Below are positions 1-8,475 of a stretch of 64,000 nt of DNA, piece by piece. The stretch is from Serratia bockelmannii (GTDB lineage Bacteria > Pseudomonadota > Gammaproteobacteria > Enterobacterales > Enterobacteriaceae), in NCBI RefSeq assembly GCF_008011855.1, contig NZ_VOUX01000001.1, positions 186,001-250,000 of the forward strand, given 5' to 3'. Position numbers and translations under genes: made by a program. The notes under the pieces were generated by a model. It did no database searches and had not been told where the DNA came from. It worked only from the letters and a program-made list of their open reading frames with translations. Each line of letters begins with the position of its first letter. The stretch's first letter is position 1.

Positions 1-634
1 CGGCCGCCTGGCCGATCCGGCCGACCGGCAGGCTGCCGCTTACGCGCTCGAACAGCGCCTGACGCTGCGCGGCGCTCATGCCGTCGTAGGCTTCGGTGGC
101 GGTGATGCCGGGGCTGACCACGTTCACCCGCCGCGGCGCCAGCTCCTTCGCCAACTGTTTGCCGACCGCTTCCAGCGCGGCGTTGATGCCGGTTTTGATC
201 AACTGACCGCCAAGGTATTTACGCGACAGTTGGCCGGAGGTCAGGGTGATGGAGCCCTGCGGCGCCAGCGTCGGCAGCGCCGCCTGCACCGCGCGCAAAC
301 TGCCCCAGAATTTGACGTTGAAGTCGGCCTGCGCCTGCTCAAAGGCAGTTTCCGCCAGCGGTTTCGCGTCCACCAACGGCCCGGCGGTGATCACCAGATG
401 GTCGAAAGCGCCGACGGCGGCAAACAGCGCATGCAGTGATGCTTCATCGGTCAGGTCGGCCTGCATCAGATGCAGCGCGTCGTTTTTCTCCCCGGCGTGG
501 GGAAGGCGACGTGAAGCCAGCACCACTTCAGCGCCGCGCGCCGCCGCCGCGTAGGCCACCGCGGCGCCAATGCCGCTGGTGCCGCCCAGGATCACCAGCT
601 TTTGTCGTTTCAGGGGGGAGTCGGGAATCGTCAT
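1..634 (-). CDS. SDR family oxidoreductase, atypical (3' end outside window)
   Basis: The 211 visible residues have a Rossmann start GGTSGIGAAVA, which fits the NAD(P)-binding TGxxxGIG motif, and a later RVNVVSPG segment typical of classical short-chain dehydrogenases. The catalytic Tyr-x3-Lys is not intact: the lysine in GGQLIKTG has Gly four residues upstream instead of Tyr. Loss of active-site residues is known in the Lin1944-like SDR subgroup, so catalysis is doubtful. The gene is read away from the LysR gene at 769 across a 134-bp AT-rich gap, so it is the likely target of that regulator. The C-terminus lies beyond base 1. Confidence 0.85.
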   Translation of the reverse strand, partial: MTIPDSPLKRQKLVILGGTSGIGAAVAYAAAARGAEVVLASRRLPHAGEKNDALHLMQADLTDEASLHALFAAVGAFDHLVITAGPLVDAKPLAETAFEQAQADFNVKFWGSLRAVQAALPTLAPQGSITLTSGQLSRKYLGGQLIKTGINAALEAVGKQLAKELAPRRVNVVSPGITATEAYDGMSAAQRQALFERVSGSLPVGRIGQAA

Positions 635-768
635 GTTAAGGCCTCTTTTTAGGTAAGTTTCAACGGGATCTATCTTTCCTGATTGAAAATGAGGAAAAAA
701 GCCCGCCTAATAGCAAACACTTGTAAATTAATATTAATAATTGATTGGGCTAAAAAGAGGGGAAATAC

Positions 769-1680
769 ATGACCTCATTTGTCGATCTCGAGGTGTTTGT
801 CCGCACGGTGGACGGCGGCAGTTTTTCCGCCGCGGCGCGCTCGCTGGACATGACGCCGGCGGCGGCCAGCATCGCGGTGAAAAGGCTGGAGCAGCAGCTG
901 GGCGCGCGGCTGCTGGTGCGTTCCACCCGCAGCCTGAGGTTGACGGAGGAGGGCGCCCGCTATCTCGACAGCGCGCGCCTGGCGCTGGGCGCGTTGGCCG
1001 AAGGAGAGCAGGCGATCCGCGAGAAGCATCAGGGGCTGTCCGGGGTACTGCAGATTTCCGCGCCGTCGGATTTTGGCCGCAATTTGCTGCTCTGCTGGCT
1101 GGATGAGTTCCGCCTGCAGCACCCGCATATTCAGCTGCAGCTCCTGATCAACGATCGGCAGGCCGATCTGTTTCGCGAACCGGTGGATGTGGCGCTCCGT
1201 TTCGGGCCGTTGGCCGACTCTTCGCTGGTGGCGCTGCCCATTTTGCCGCAGCACCGGCGGCTGATCTGCGCCAGCCCCGATTACCTGCGGCGGCATGGCG
1301 CGCCGCAAACGCCGGCCGATCTGGTTCGGCACAGCATTCTGGTGTATCAGCCCAGCGGCAAACGACAGGTGGAATGGCGGCTATGGCGCGGTGAGGAACT
1401 GATCGAAGTGCCGTTGAACGGCAGCTATTTTACCGATGATGGCGAGGTGGCGCGGCGCTGGGCGCTGGCTGGCCACGGGGTGGTGCGCAAGTCGGCGATC
1501 GACGTGGTGGCCGACATTCGCGCCGGGCGGCTGGTGCAGCTGTTGCCGGAATGGCGCAGCGACGCGGTGCCGATCAATCTGGTCTGCCCGCATCGCTCGC
1601 AGGTATCGGAACGCGTCCGGCAGCTGCAGCGCTTTTTACAGCAGCGCTGTCAGCGTTGGATGGACGATCACTTGGCCTGA
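769..1680 (+). CDS. LysR-family transcriptional regulator
   Basis: This 303-aa protein has an N-terminal winged HTH at about residues 3-62 (FVDLEVFVRTVDGGSFSAAA) and a LysR effector domain from about residue 90, opening with LSGVLQISAPSDFGRNLL. The layout resembles the CrgA/DsdC-like branch of LysR proteins. The ATG at 769 follows a GAGGGG ribosome site. It is divergent from the atypical SDR gene, the classic arrangement of a LysR regulator and its target. The inducer cannot be read from the sequence. Confidence 0.9.
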   Translation: MTSFVDLEVFVRTVDGGSFSAAARSLDMTPAAASIAVKRLEQQLGARLLVRSTRSLRLTEEGARYLDSARLALGALAEGEQAIREKHQGLSGVLQISAPSDFGRNLLLCWLDEFRLQHPHIQLQLLINDRQADLFREPVDVALRFGPLADSSLVALPILPQHRRLICASPDYLRRHGAPQTPADLVRHSILVYQPSGKRQVEWRLWRGEELIEVPLNGSYFTDDGEVARRWALAGHGVVRKSAIDVVADIRAGRLVQLLPEWRSDAVPINLVCPHRSQVSERVRQLQRFLQQRCQRWMDDHLA

Positions 1681-1844
1681 AGGGTTTCGGTTTGCGCCGG
1701 CGTGGCGGCGGTATCCCCGGCAGGCGCGCTTTCTTCATGCGGGGTGGTGGAACGGGTGTAGATGTTCAGCCCGGCGAGGAATACGCCGCCCAGAGAACCG
1801 AAGGCGCACAGGGCGATGACGATGAGGAACGCTTTTTTCAGCAT
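1668..1844 (-). CDS. Small single-pass membrane protein, unknown function
   Basis: This 58-aa ORF begins MLKKAFLIVIALCAFGSLGG, one hydrophobic helix at about residues 4-28. A polar Pro/Thr/Ala-rich tail of about 30 residues (TRSTTPHEES and onward) follows. Two lysines precede the helix, so it is either an N-anchored protein with an outside tail or a secreted peptide. Its 3' end overlaps the last 13 bp of the convergent LysR gene, and it lies downstream of yedA on the same strand. I do not recognise a family. The support is the helix design and the overlap, not homology. Confidence 0.55.
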   Translation of the reverse strand: MLKKAFLIVIALCAFGSLGGVFLAGLNIYTRSTTPHEESAPAGDTAATPAQTETLQAK

Positions 1845-1947
1845 AGGAATAATTTCGCAGGTTGCTTGGAACAGCGGGAATTATAGCCCCTTCGCCGGGT
1901 GAAACAAGAATCGTTTTTAACGGCGGCCCGCAGACCGCCCTTTGTGA

Positions 1948-2871
1948 TCACCGCCGTTCGCAGTCGATGGCCTGTACGTTGGCCGGGCGGGCGAACAGGT
2001 ATTTTCCCAGCGTCACCAGCACCACCGCCGCCACGATGATCACCAGCGCCAGCCACTCGCGCGGCGCCAGCGATTCGCCGGCAAAGCCGATGCCGAGCAG
2101 CACCGCCACCACCGGGTTGACGTAGGCATAGCTGGTGGCGACCGCCGGGCGCACATTCTTCAACAAGAACATATAGGCGCTGATCGCCAGCATCGAGCCG
2201 AAGACAATCAAGTACCCGAGCGCCAGAAAGCCGCCGGTGCTCGGCATCTGAGCCAGGTGCTCGCCGCTCAGCCGGCTGGCGACCAATAACACCACGCCGG
2301 CGACCAGCATCTCCGCCGCGCCGGCCATCGGCCCGGCCGGCAGCGAGATGCGCGATCCCAATACCGAGCCAAAGGCCCAACTGGCCGACGCCAGCAAGAT
2401 CAACAGCGCGCCGGTCGGGTTGCCCGCCAGGTTGTTGCCGGTGTTGAGCAGCACGATGCCCACTAACCCGAGCGCAATACCGGCCCATTCCAGTTTGGTG
2501 TTACGCATGCCCCACAGCAGGCTGAAGCAGAGGGTGAACAGCGGCACCGTCGCCACCATCACCGCGGCGATGCCGGACGGCACATGTTGGTGTTCCGCCA
2601 CCGTCACCAGGCCGTTGCCTACCGCCAGCAACAGAATGCCAATGGCGCCGGCGGCCAGCCACTGCTTCGGCGTCGGCAGCGCGTGGCCGCGCCAGGCCAG
2701 GAAACTGAACAGCACGATGCCGGCAATCAGAAAGCGAATCCCGGCCATCATCAGCGGCGGCCACTGCGCGACGCCGAGGCGAATGACGAAATAGGTGGAA
2801 CCCCAAACGATATATAACGTGAACAACGCCCCGATCAACGGCAGGACGCTACGGCTTTGTTGGCTAAGCAT
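1948..2871 (-). CDS. yedA: Drug/metabolite exporter YedA (EamA family)
   Basis: This 307-aa inner-membrane protein has ten predicted helices in two EamA repeats, at about residues 10-140 and 155-290. The first repeat has the signature WGSTYFVIRLGV and the second ends with SYAYVNPVVAVLLG. Length and sequence match the YedA branch of DMT exporters. The substrate is unknown; the family exports amino acids and small toxic molecules. It is the first of several DMT or MFS exporters in the window and is transcribed alone or with the small membrane protein downstream. Confidence 0.85.
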   Translation of the reverse strand: MLSQQSRSVLPLIGALFTLYIVWGSTYFVIRLGVAQWPPLMMAGIRFLIAGIVLFSFLAWRGHALPTPKQWLAAGAIGILLLAVGNGLVTVAEHQHVPSGIAAVMVATVPLFTLCFSLLWGMRNTKLEWAGIALGLVGIVLLNTGNNLAGNPTGALLILLASASWAFGSVLGSRISLPAGPMAGAAEMLVAGVVLLVASRLSGEHLAQMPSTGGFLALGYLIVFGSMLAISAYMFLLKNVRPAVATSYAYVNPVVAVLLGIGFAGESLAPREWLALVIIVAAVVLVTLGKYLFARPANVQAIDCERR

Positions 2872-2981
2872 AGGGATGTGTTTTTGCAGGGATGATTATT
2901 ATTAGAACGCTCAGTAAACCCGATTGGGCAACCGATAAGCAATGGCTTTCGGCATTATTTTTCCCGACTGCCGCAAGCCGT

Positions 2982-3476
2982 TCAGCTGTTCCGCCGCTTC
3001 CACTGCAGCCAACTGACGGCCGGCAGGTAAATCGACCAGCCGACGGCCAGCAACAGCAGCATGAACTCCGGCGGCACGCCGGGCAGTAACACGCCCAGCT
3101 TCCAGGAGACGGCGTAGGCGAAAGGACCGACGGCGGCGCCCAGCACCGCCAGCGGCCAGGGCGCCGCTCTGACCACGTCCAGCAGCCAATACCACCAGCA
3201 GCCGAAGCCGATCCACAGCGCGAGGGTCCAGAGCGGCAGGCCGTGTTGCCCGCTGTAGTGCAGCACGCCGCTGTAGCTCCATAGCCCATCCATGCCGATA
3301 CCGCCCAGGGCAGCCAGAGCCGCGCCCTTACGGCGGGTGGCAGGGGTAAAGATCAGCGCCAGCGCCGCGCCGGCCAGCAGTAGGCCGTTGAGCCGATCGC
3401 GAGTCAGCAGCGCCAGCAGCCAGCAAACGCCCAGTCCCAGCGTCGCCAGCCAGAATCCGGCATGCGGCTTCTTCAT
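2982..3476 (-). CDS. DUF2878-family integral membrane protein
   Basis: This 164-aa protein has about five hydrophobic helices and many Trp residues (LWIGFGCWWYWLLDVV). Its length and the GIGMDGLWSYSGVL segment fit DUF2878 membrane proteins. No enzymatic motif is visible. It lies on the same strand as yedA, 110 bp upstream, and could share its transcript. The family has no established function that I know of. Confidence 0.7.
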   Translation of the reverse strand: MKKPHAGFWLATLGLGVCWLLALLTRDRLNGLLLAGAALALIFTPATRRKGAALAALGGIGMDGLWSYSGVLHYSGQHGLPLWTLALWIGFGCWWYWLLDVVRAAPWPLAVLGAAVGPFAYAVSWKLGVLLPGVPPEFMLLLLAVGWSIYLPAVSWLQWKRRNS

Positions 3477-3534
3477 CGTTCAACTCCCGTGGGGTTACTC
3501 TGCCGCTGCGCGCTTAGCGCCGACGGATTTGCCA

Positions 3535-3553
3535 AGCGGGCGCGAGGCCCGCT
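3535..3553. terminator. GC-rich hairpin between two minus-strand genes
   Basis: The stem is AGCGGGC/GCCCGCT with a 5-nt loop. It lies between the end of the SufR-like gene and the start of the DUF2878 gene. There is no clear U-run, so termination is uncertain. Confidence 0.35.
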
Positions 3554-3652
3554 GTTTGCCTGAATGTTCGTTAATTCAACCTTAGAAGGGAAGGTGTGGG
3601 GTGCACAAGCAGAATAATCTGTACCGGTTGAAAACGTGGGCAAAAACCGGTG

Positions 3653-4306
3653 TTACAGGAGCGAAATCCGGTAGGCGCAGCGGCGCGAGCCGGCCAGAAT
3701 GTGTTCGGCGCGCTCCACCTGCGCCTGCAGCACTTCGGTGAAGATACTCAGCTCCGCCCGGCAGAAGCCCTGGCAGACGGTGGCAGCGGCGCAGATCGGG
3801 CAGTGGTTTTCCACCAGCAGATAGGCACCGTCCTCCTCCTGGCGCCATTCGGCCATATACCCTTCGCGACAGCGGATCTCGGTCAGGCGCGCCACGCGCT
3901 CCTGCAGATCGGCGGCGCCAATCATCGCCTGCTTGTAGTTGATGCGGTTTTCCTGCTCGCGGGTTTCGATCAGCACGTCGAGCGCCTGTTCGCCCAGCTT
4001 GTCGCGCACGGTGCGCAGCAGCTGAACCGTCAGGTCCGCATGGGTATCGGGAAAGCGCGCATTGCCGGCCGAGGTCAAATGCCACAGCTGTACCGGGCGG
4101 CCTACGCCGCGCGTTTCCGCCACCGCTTCGACCAGCCCCTCTTTCGCCAGCTTGACGAACTGCTGGCGGGCCGCCTCACCGGTGGTGCCGAGCACCTTTC
4201 CTGCGTCAGAAGCTTGCTGCGGGCCGCGGGTTTTCAATAGCGTCAGCAAGCGGTCACTGACCGATTGTGCGGTCTTTCCGCTATTTTCCAAGTTTATTCT
4301 TGACAT
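3653..4306 (-). CDS. SufR-like HTH regulator with C-terminal cysteine cluster
   Basis: This 217-aa protein has an N-terminal winged HTH (about 18-82, with TTGEAARQQFVKLAKEGLVE and GVGRPVQLWHLT) typical of DeoR/SufR-like regulators. Its C-terminal sensor domain carries Cys146, Cys169, Cys172, Cys178, Cys182 and Cys210, in ENHCPICAAATVCQGFC. That layout is characteristic of SufR-type proteins that bind an Fe-S cluster or metal. The start is preceded by GGAG at 5-nt spacing. No suf genes are near. It faces an MFS exporter at 4410, so I infer that it represses that exporter in response to redox, iron or a bound ligand. Confidence 0.8.
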   Translation of the reverse strand: MSRINLENSGKTAQSVSDRLLTLLKTRGPQQASDAGKVLGTTGEAARQQFVKLAKEGLVEAVAETRGVGRPVQLWHLTSAGNARFPDTHADLTVQLLRTVRDKLGEQALDVLIETREQENRINYKQAMIGAADLQERVARLTEIRCREGYMAEWRQEEDGAYLLVENHCPICAAATVCQGFCRAELSIFTEVLQAQVERAEHILAGSRRCAYRISLL

Positions 4307-4409
4307 ATTTCTCCGCCTCGCCCTAACTTATTCCAAGATAACTCTTGTTAAATTTAACGCAATCTTATGATCAACTCAATGCCATTCCTCTGAAAACAGG
4401 ACGACAACC

Positions 4410-5864
4410 GTGATAACCCATGACGATAGCCGCTGGAGCGACCTTTTCTCTGGCAAAAATGCGGCCAGTGCGATCGCGCTCTCGCTCGGCGTGGCGCTGC
4501 ATGCCATCAATATTCTGGTCGCCACCACCATCTTGCCCTCGGTGGTGCAGGATATCGGCGGGCTGGATCTCTATGCCTGGAACACCACGCTGTTCGTGGT
4601 GGCGTCTATCCTCGGCTCCGCGCTGTCGGCCCGCTTGCTCAGCGGCTACGGTGCGCGCAGCGCCTATCTGGTGGCTTCGCTGTTCTTCATCGCCGGGGCG
4701 GCGCTGTGCGCGCTGGCGCCGAGCATGCCGGTGATGCTGATCGGCCGCACGGTGCAGGGCTTTGGTGGCGGGCTGATCTTTGCGCTCTCCTACGCGATGA
4801 TCAATCTGGTATTCGAGCAGCGGCTGTGGCCGCGCGCCATGGCGCTCATCTCGGCGATGTGGGGCATCGCCACCCTGGTGGGGCCGGCGGTAGGCGGTAT
4901 TTTCGCCGAACTGAACGCCTGGCGCTGGGCCTTCGGCATTCTGCTGCCGATCATGGCGTTGTACGCCGCGTTTACCTTCCTGATCCTGCCCAAGGGCAAA
5001 GCGCAGCAGGCGGCCGCACCGTTGCCGACCGCACAGCTGCTGTTGCTGACCGTGGCGGTGCTGGTGGTGTCCGCCGGCAGCCTGGCGCACAGTGCCTGGA
5101 TCAACCTGGCGGGCATCGCGCTCTCGCTGGTGCTGATGGCCTGGTTGCTGAAGCGCGAAGCGCACTCGCGCGCCCGCCTGTTGCCGCACGGCGCACTGCG
5201 GCGCGGCTCATCGCTGGCGGCGTTGTACATCACGACCGCGTTGCTGGTGATCGGCATGACCAGCGAAATCTTCGTGCCTTATTTCCTGCAGCTGCTGCAC
5301 GGCCAGTCGCCGCTGATCTCCGGCTATATCGCCGCCGCTATGGCCGCCGGTTGGACGTTGTCCGAGATCCTCAGCTCCGGCTGGCGCGGAGCGGGCATTC
5401 GCCGGGCGATCGTCAGCGGGCCGCTGTTCGTGCTGGTGGGCTTGCTGGCGCTGGCGATCCTGATGCCGATGCCGTCCGGCGGCCACTGGCAGGCGTTGGC
5501 GCCGATCGTCATTGCGCTGTTGCTGGTGGGATTCGGCATCGGCTTCGGTTGGCCGCACCTGCTGACGCGCATTTTGCAGGTGGCACCTGAAGCGGACAAA
5601 GATATCGCCGGCGCTTCAATTACCACGGTGCAGCTGTTCGCCACCGCATTCGGTGCGGCGCTGGCCGGGATGATCGCCAACCTGGCGGGGCTGAACGATC
5701 CGGGTGGCGCGACGGGCGCGGCATCGGCGGCGCGTTGGCTGTTCCTGGCGTTCGCGCTGGCGCCGCTGCTGGCGGTATTCAGCGCCTGGCGCTGCGCGGC
5801 GATCGCGCCGCCGGGGGCCGAGACGGGCAATTTTGTACAAAACCCGCCCTCGCGCGAGTGCTAG
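4410..5864 (+). CDS. MFS efflux transporter, DHA2-like, 14 helices
   Basis: This 484-aa transporter has about 14 hydrophobic segments. It shows the antiporter loop pattern RLLSGYGARSAYLVAS and the motif-C-like GPAVGGIFAELNAWRWAF, as in drug/H+ antiporters. The start is GTG at 4410 with an AGG about nine bases upstream; the nearby ATG at 4420 is out of frame. It is divergent from the SufR-like regulator and ends 30 bp before an AraC gene on the same strand. The substrate is unknown. A multidrug or siderophore exporter would fit the regulator, but that is inference. Confidence 0.85.
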   Translation: MITHDDSRWSDLFSGKNAASAIALSLGVALHAINILVATTILPSVVQDIGGLDLYAWNTTLFVVASILGSALSARLLSGYGARSAYLVASLFFIAGAALCALAPSMPVMLIGRTVQGFGGGLIFALSYAMINLVFEQRLWPRAMALISAMWGIATLVGPAVGGIFAELNAWRWAFGILLPIMALYAAFTFLILPKGKAQQAAAPLPTAQLLLLTVAVLVVSAGSLAHSAWINLAGIALSLVLMAWLLKREAHSRARLLPHGALRRGSSLAALYITTALLVIGMTSEIFVPYFLQLLHGQSPLISGYIAAAMAAGWTLSEILSSGWRGAGIRRAIVSGPLFVLVGLLALAILMPMPSGGHWQALAPIVIALLLVGFGIGFGWPHLLTRILQVAPEADKDIAGASITTVQLFATAFGAALAGMIANLAGLNDPGGATGAASAARWLFLAFALAPLLAVFSAWRCAAIAPPGAETGNFVQNPPSREC

Positions 5865-5894
5865 AATGCCTCTCATTCAGCGGAGGTAGGCAAG

Positions 5895-6743
5895 ATGAAG
5901 GCGGAAGGCATAGCGCGCAAAGCATCCCGGGAGCAGGCTCATTTTATGCACGTCGACGATCTTGGCGGGCTGGAAGTGCTGCAGGCCACCTACCGCCGCC
6001 AAACCTTCTCGCGCCACAGCCATGAAGGCTTCTGCGTGGGCGTCATCGACGATGGCGCCCAGCGCTTCTACCGCACCGGCGGCGAACACGTGGCGCCGCT
6101 GGGCAGCATCATTCTGGTCAACGCCGACGATATTCATACTGGCAGTTCCGCCACCGAAGAGGGCTGGTCGTATCAGGCGATGTACCCGACGCCGGAGCTA
6201 CTGGCCTTTTTATCGCGCGATCTGAAAACCGGCGCCGGCGCGACGCCTTATTTTCCCAACCCGGTGGTGCACGACGTCGGCCTGGCTGGCCAGTTGCGCA
6301 TGGCGTTCAGCCTGCTGCGCAGCGATGAGAACCGGCTGATGAAGGAGACCATGGTGTTCTCGGCGCTGACCTGGCTGATGCTGCGGCACGGCAAAAGCCG
6401 TATCGATCCTGCGCCGCAGAGCCGGGCGCAAAGCCAAGTGGCGCGGGTGAAAGCCTTTCTCGACGATTTCCCCGAGGCGGACATTTCGCTGCTGGAGCTG
6501 GCGGATCGCGTGGCGCTCAGTCCTTATTACCTGCTGCGGCAGTTTCAGCAGGCCACCGGCCTGCCGCCGCACGCCTATCAAATTCAGGCGCGGCTGCGCA
6601 AGGCGCGCGGCATGCTGAAGGCCGGCAACAGCGTGCTGGACAGTGCGTTGAGCTGCGGCTTTCACGATCAAAGCCATTTCCACCGCCATTTTCGCAAGTC
6701 GATGGGCGTCACGCCGGGCGACTACGTCAAATCGCTGAAATAG
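5895..6743 (+). CDS. AraC-family regulator with N-terminal cupin
   Basis: This 282-aa protein has an N-terminal cupin-like sensor (about 20-110, HSHEGFCVGVIDDG and ADDIHTG). A double HTH domain occupies about 185-282 (LADRVALSPYYLLRQFQQATG and GFHDQSHFHRHFRKSMGVTP). The start follows a GGAGG site. AraC genes of this type commonly precede the amino-acid exporter genes azlCD, as here with a 71-bp gap. I infer it activates azlCD in response to an amino acid or analogue. Confidence 0.88.
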   Translation: MKAEGIARKASREQAHFMHVDDLGGLEVLQATYRRQTFSRHSHEGFCVGVIDDGAQRFYRTGGEHVAPLGSIILVNADDIHTGSSATEEGWSYQAMYPTPELLAFLSRDLKTGAGATPYFPNPVVHDVGLAGQLRMAFSLLRSDENRLMKETMVFSALTWLMLRHGKSRIDPAPQSRAQSQVARVKAFLDDFPEADISLLELADRVALSPYYLLRQFQQATGLPPHAYQIQARLRKARGMLKAGNSVLDSALSCGFHDQSHFHRHFRKSMGVTPGDYVKSLK

Positions 6744-6814
6744 CCGGGCAATCGGGTGCAATACCCGTGTACGCCTGCGCCGTAAGCTGGCTTCTTCAAC
6801 TCAAGGAGAAGCCC

Positions 6815-7525
6815 ATGACTGATTCAATCCCCCTCATCACGCCGCCCTCCGCCCGCCTGCGCCCCGCGCTGCAGGGCGGGGTGGCTATCTTGCCGCTGTG
6901 CCTGGCGGTGGTGCCGTGGGGAGTACTGGCGGGCTCAATGGCCCTGCAAAGTGGCCTGACGCCGGCGCAGGGGCTGGGCATGTCGGCCATCGTGTTCGCC
7001 GGGGCGTCGCAGCTGGTGGCGATGGGCATGATCAAGGGCAGCGCCGGGCTGCTGGCGATCCTGCTGTCGACCTTTTTCGTCACCGCCCAGCATTTTCTTT
7101 ACGCGCTGCGGCTGCGGGAGCGTATCGCGCCGCTGCCGTTGCGCTGGCGGCTGGCGCTGGGATTCTTGCTCACCGATGAACTGTTCGCGCTGACCGGCGA
7201 ACAGACGCCGGCGCGTTTCAACCGCTGGTATGCGCTGGGCGCCGGGCTGACCTTTTACCTGTGCTGGTTTCTCTCCACGCTGCTTGGCATCGTGGCCGCC
7301 GGCAGCGCCGGCGATCTGGACGGTTACGGGTTGGATTTCTCCATCGCCGCCACCTTTATCGCCATCGTGGTGCCGCTGGTGCGCAGCCTGCCGGTGTTGG
7401 CCTGCGTGCTGACCGCGCTGCTGCTTTCCATCGTGTTGCACCATTTCCAGACGCCGGGCGCATTGGTGATCGCCACCGTGGCGGCGATGCTGGTCGGGCT
7501 GCTGTGCAGCGGGGGGCGCCGATGA
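6815..7525 (+). CDS. azlC: AzlC-family branched-chain amino acid exporter, large subunit
   Basis: This 236-aa inner-membrane protein has the AzlC signature AVVPWGVLAGSMALQSGLTP near the N-terminus and GASQLVAMGMI in the second helix. The start chosen is ATG 6815 because AAGGAG precedes it at normal spacing; an earlier in-frame ATG at 6767 has no ribosome site. Its stop overlaps the start of azlD by the ATGA arrangement. The pair forms the two-subunit exporter related to YgaZH, which removes valine and similar amino acids. Confidence 0.88.
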   Translation: MTDSIPLITPPSARLRPALQGGVAILPLCLAVVPWGVLAGSMALQSGLTPAQGLGMSAIVFAGASQLVAMGMIKGSAGLLAILLSTFFVTAQHFLYALRLRERIAPLPLRWRLALGFLLTDELFALTGEQTPARFNRWYALGAGLTFYLCWFLSTLLGIVAAGSAGDLDGYGLDFSIAATFIAIVVPLVRSLPVLACVLTALLLSIVLHHFQTPGALVIATVAAMLVGLLCSGGRR

Positions 7526-7833
7526 TCTGGCTGACGATCGTTTTGATGGGGCTGGTGGTGTTTTTCAACCGCTACTGTTTTCTGGCGCCCGGGTTGCCGC
7601 TGCGTCTGTCGCCGCGCGTTAAAACCCTGCTGAGCTTTTCCGTGCCGGCGGTGCTGACGGCGATCTGCGGGCCGATTGTCGCCTTCAGCGGCGACCAGCT
7701 GCGCGCCGCGCCGGATAACCCTTACCTGTGGGGGGCGGTGTTTGCGGTGATACTGGCGTTCTTTCTACGCAATATGCTGGCGGTGGTGTTGCTGAGCATG
7801 CTGATTTTCATCGCGCTGCGCGGCATTTTTTAA
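7522..7833 (+). CDS. azlD: AzlD-family amino acid exporter, small subunit
   Basis: This 103-aa protein has about four hydrophobic helices and the AzlD features NRYCFLAPG and FLRNMLAVVLLSML. It overlaps azlC by 4 bp, so the two are translationally coupled. The length is normal for the YgaH/AzlD subunit. No terminator is evident before the XRE gene 70 bp further on. Confidence 0.87.
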   Translation: MIWLTIVLMGLVVFFNRYCFLAPGLPLRLSPRVKTLLSFSVPAVLTAICGPIVAFSGDQLRAAPDNPYLWGAVFAVILAFFLRNMLAVVLLSMLIFIALRGIF

Positions 7834-7847
7834 AATTCGCTTGCCAT

Positions 7848-7881
7848 ATCTCTAATTTGAGATTATTTCTCTTTTATGAGA
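7848..7881. promoter_or_regulatory. Two tandem ATCTC/GAGAT dyads upstream of the XRE gene
   Basis: Two similar dyads follow each other: ATCTC-TAATTT-GAGAT at 7848-7863 and TCTC-TTTTAT-GAGA at 7868-7881, with centres about 19 bp apart. Both AT cores could serve as promoter -10 elements. They lie directly in front of the XRE/cupin regulator at 7904 and look like an autoregulatory operator pair. Confidence 0.5.
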
Positions 7882-7903
7882 TTTTTTAGGCGAGGTATGA
7901 GCG

Positions 7904-8473
7904 GTGGATAACGGTTTGGAGACGGCCGACCTGAGGTTGGCGCAGCGGCTGGCGGATTTGCGCCAGCAGCGGGCGTGGTCGCTGGAGGAGTTGGCGCAGC
8001 GCACCGGCCTTAGCCGGGCGACGCTCTCGCGGGTGGAGCGCGCCGAAACCAGCCCGACGGCGTCGCTGCTGAACCGGCTGTGCGCCGCCTACGGGTTGAC
8101 CATGTCGCGCCTGCTGAGCGAAATCGAAGACGAACCGCCGGAGCTGCTGCGGCCGCCGCAACAGCCGGTGTGGGTCGATCGGGCCAGCGGTTTTCACCGT
8201 CGCTCCGTTTCCCCGCCCGGCGCATTGTATAAGGCCGAGTTTATCGAAGCCCGGCTGGATGCCGGCGCGCAGATCGATTACGACCTGCCGTCGATTCCAG
8301 CGCTGGAGCATCACCTCTGGCTGTTGTCCGGGCAGCTGGAATTGACCCTGGAAGGGCGCGTTTTCCGGCTGTCGCCCGGCGACTGCCTGCGCTACCGCCT
8401 GTTCGGCGCCTCCCGTTTCCATGTCCCCGGCGATGAGCCGGCCCATTACACGCTCGTTATCTGCAGGCCATAG
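7904..8473 (+). CDS. XRE-family regulator with C-terminal cupin
   Basis: This 189-aa protein has an HTH-3 domain at about residues 11-65 (WSLEELAQRTGLSRATLSRV) and a C-terminal cupin at about 105-188 (HHLWLLSGQLELTLEGR, LSPGDCLRYR). The architecture is that of the SutR/PuuR-like ligand-responsive repressors. The start is GTG, because the in-frame codon just upstream is a stop. It is followed after 2 bp by a GNAT gene and then by a second GNAT gene that overlaps the first, so it probably controls this three-gene operon. Confidence 0.88.
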   Translation: MDNGLETADLRLAQRLADLRQQRAWSLEELAQRTGLSRATLSRVERAETSPTASLLNRLCAAYGLTMSRLLSEIEDEPPELLRPPQQPVWVDRASGFHRRSVSPPGALYKAEFIEARLDAGAQIDYDLPSIPALEHHLWLLSGQLELTLEGRVFRLSPGDCLRYRLFGASRFHVPGDEPAHYTLVICRP

Positions 8474-8475
8474 CC

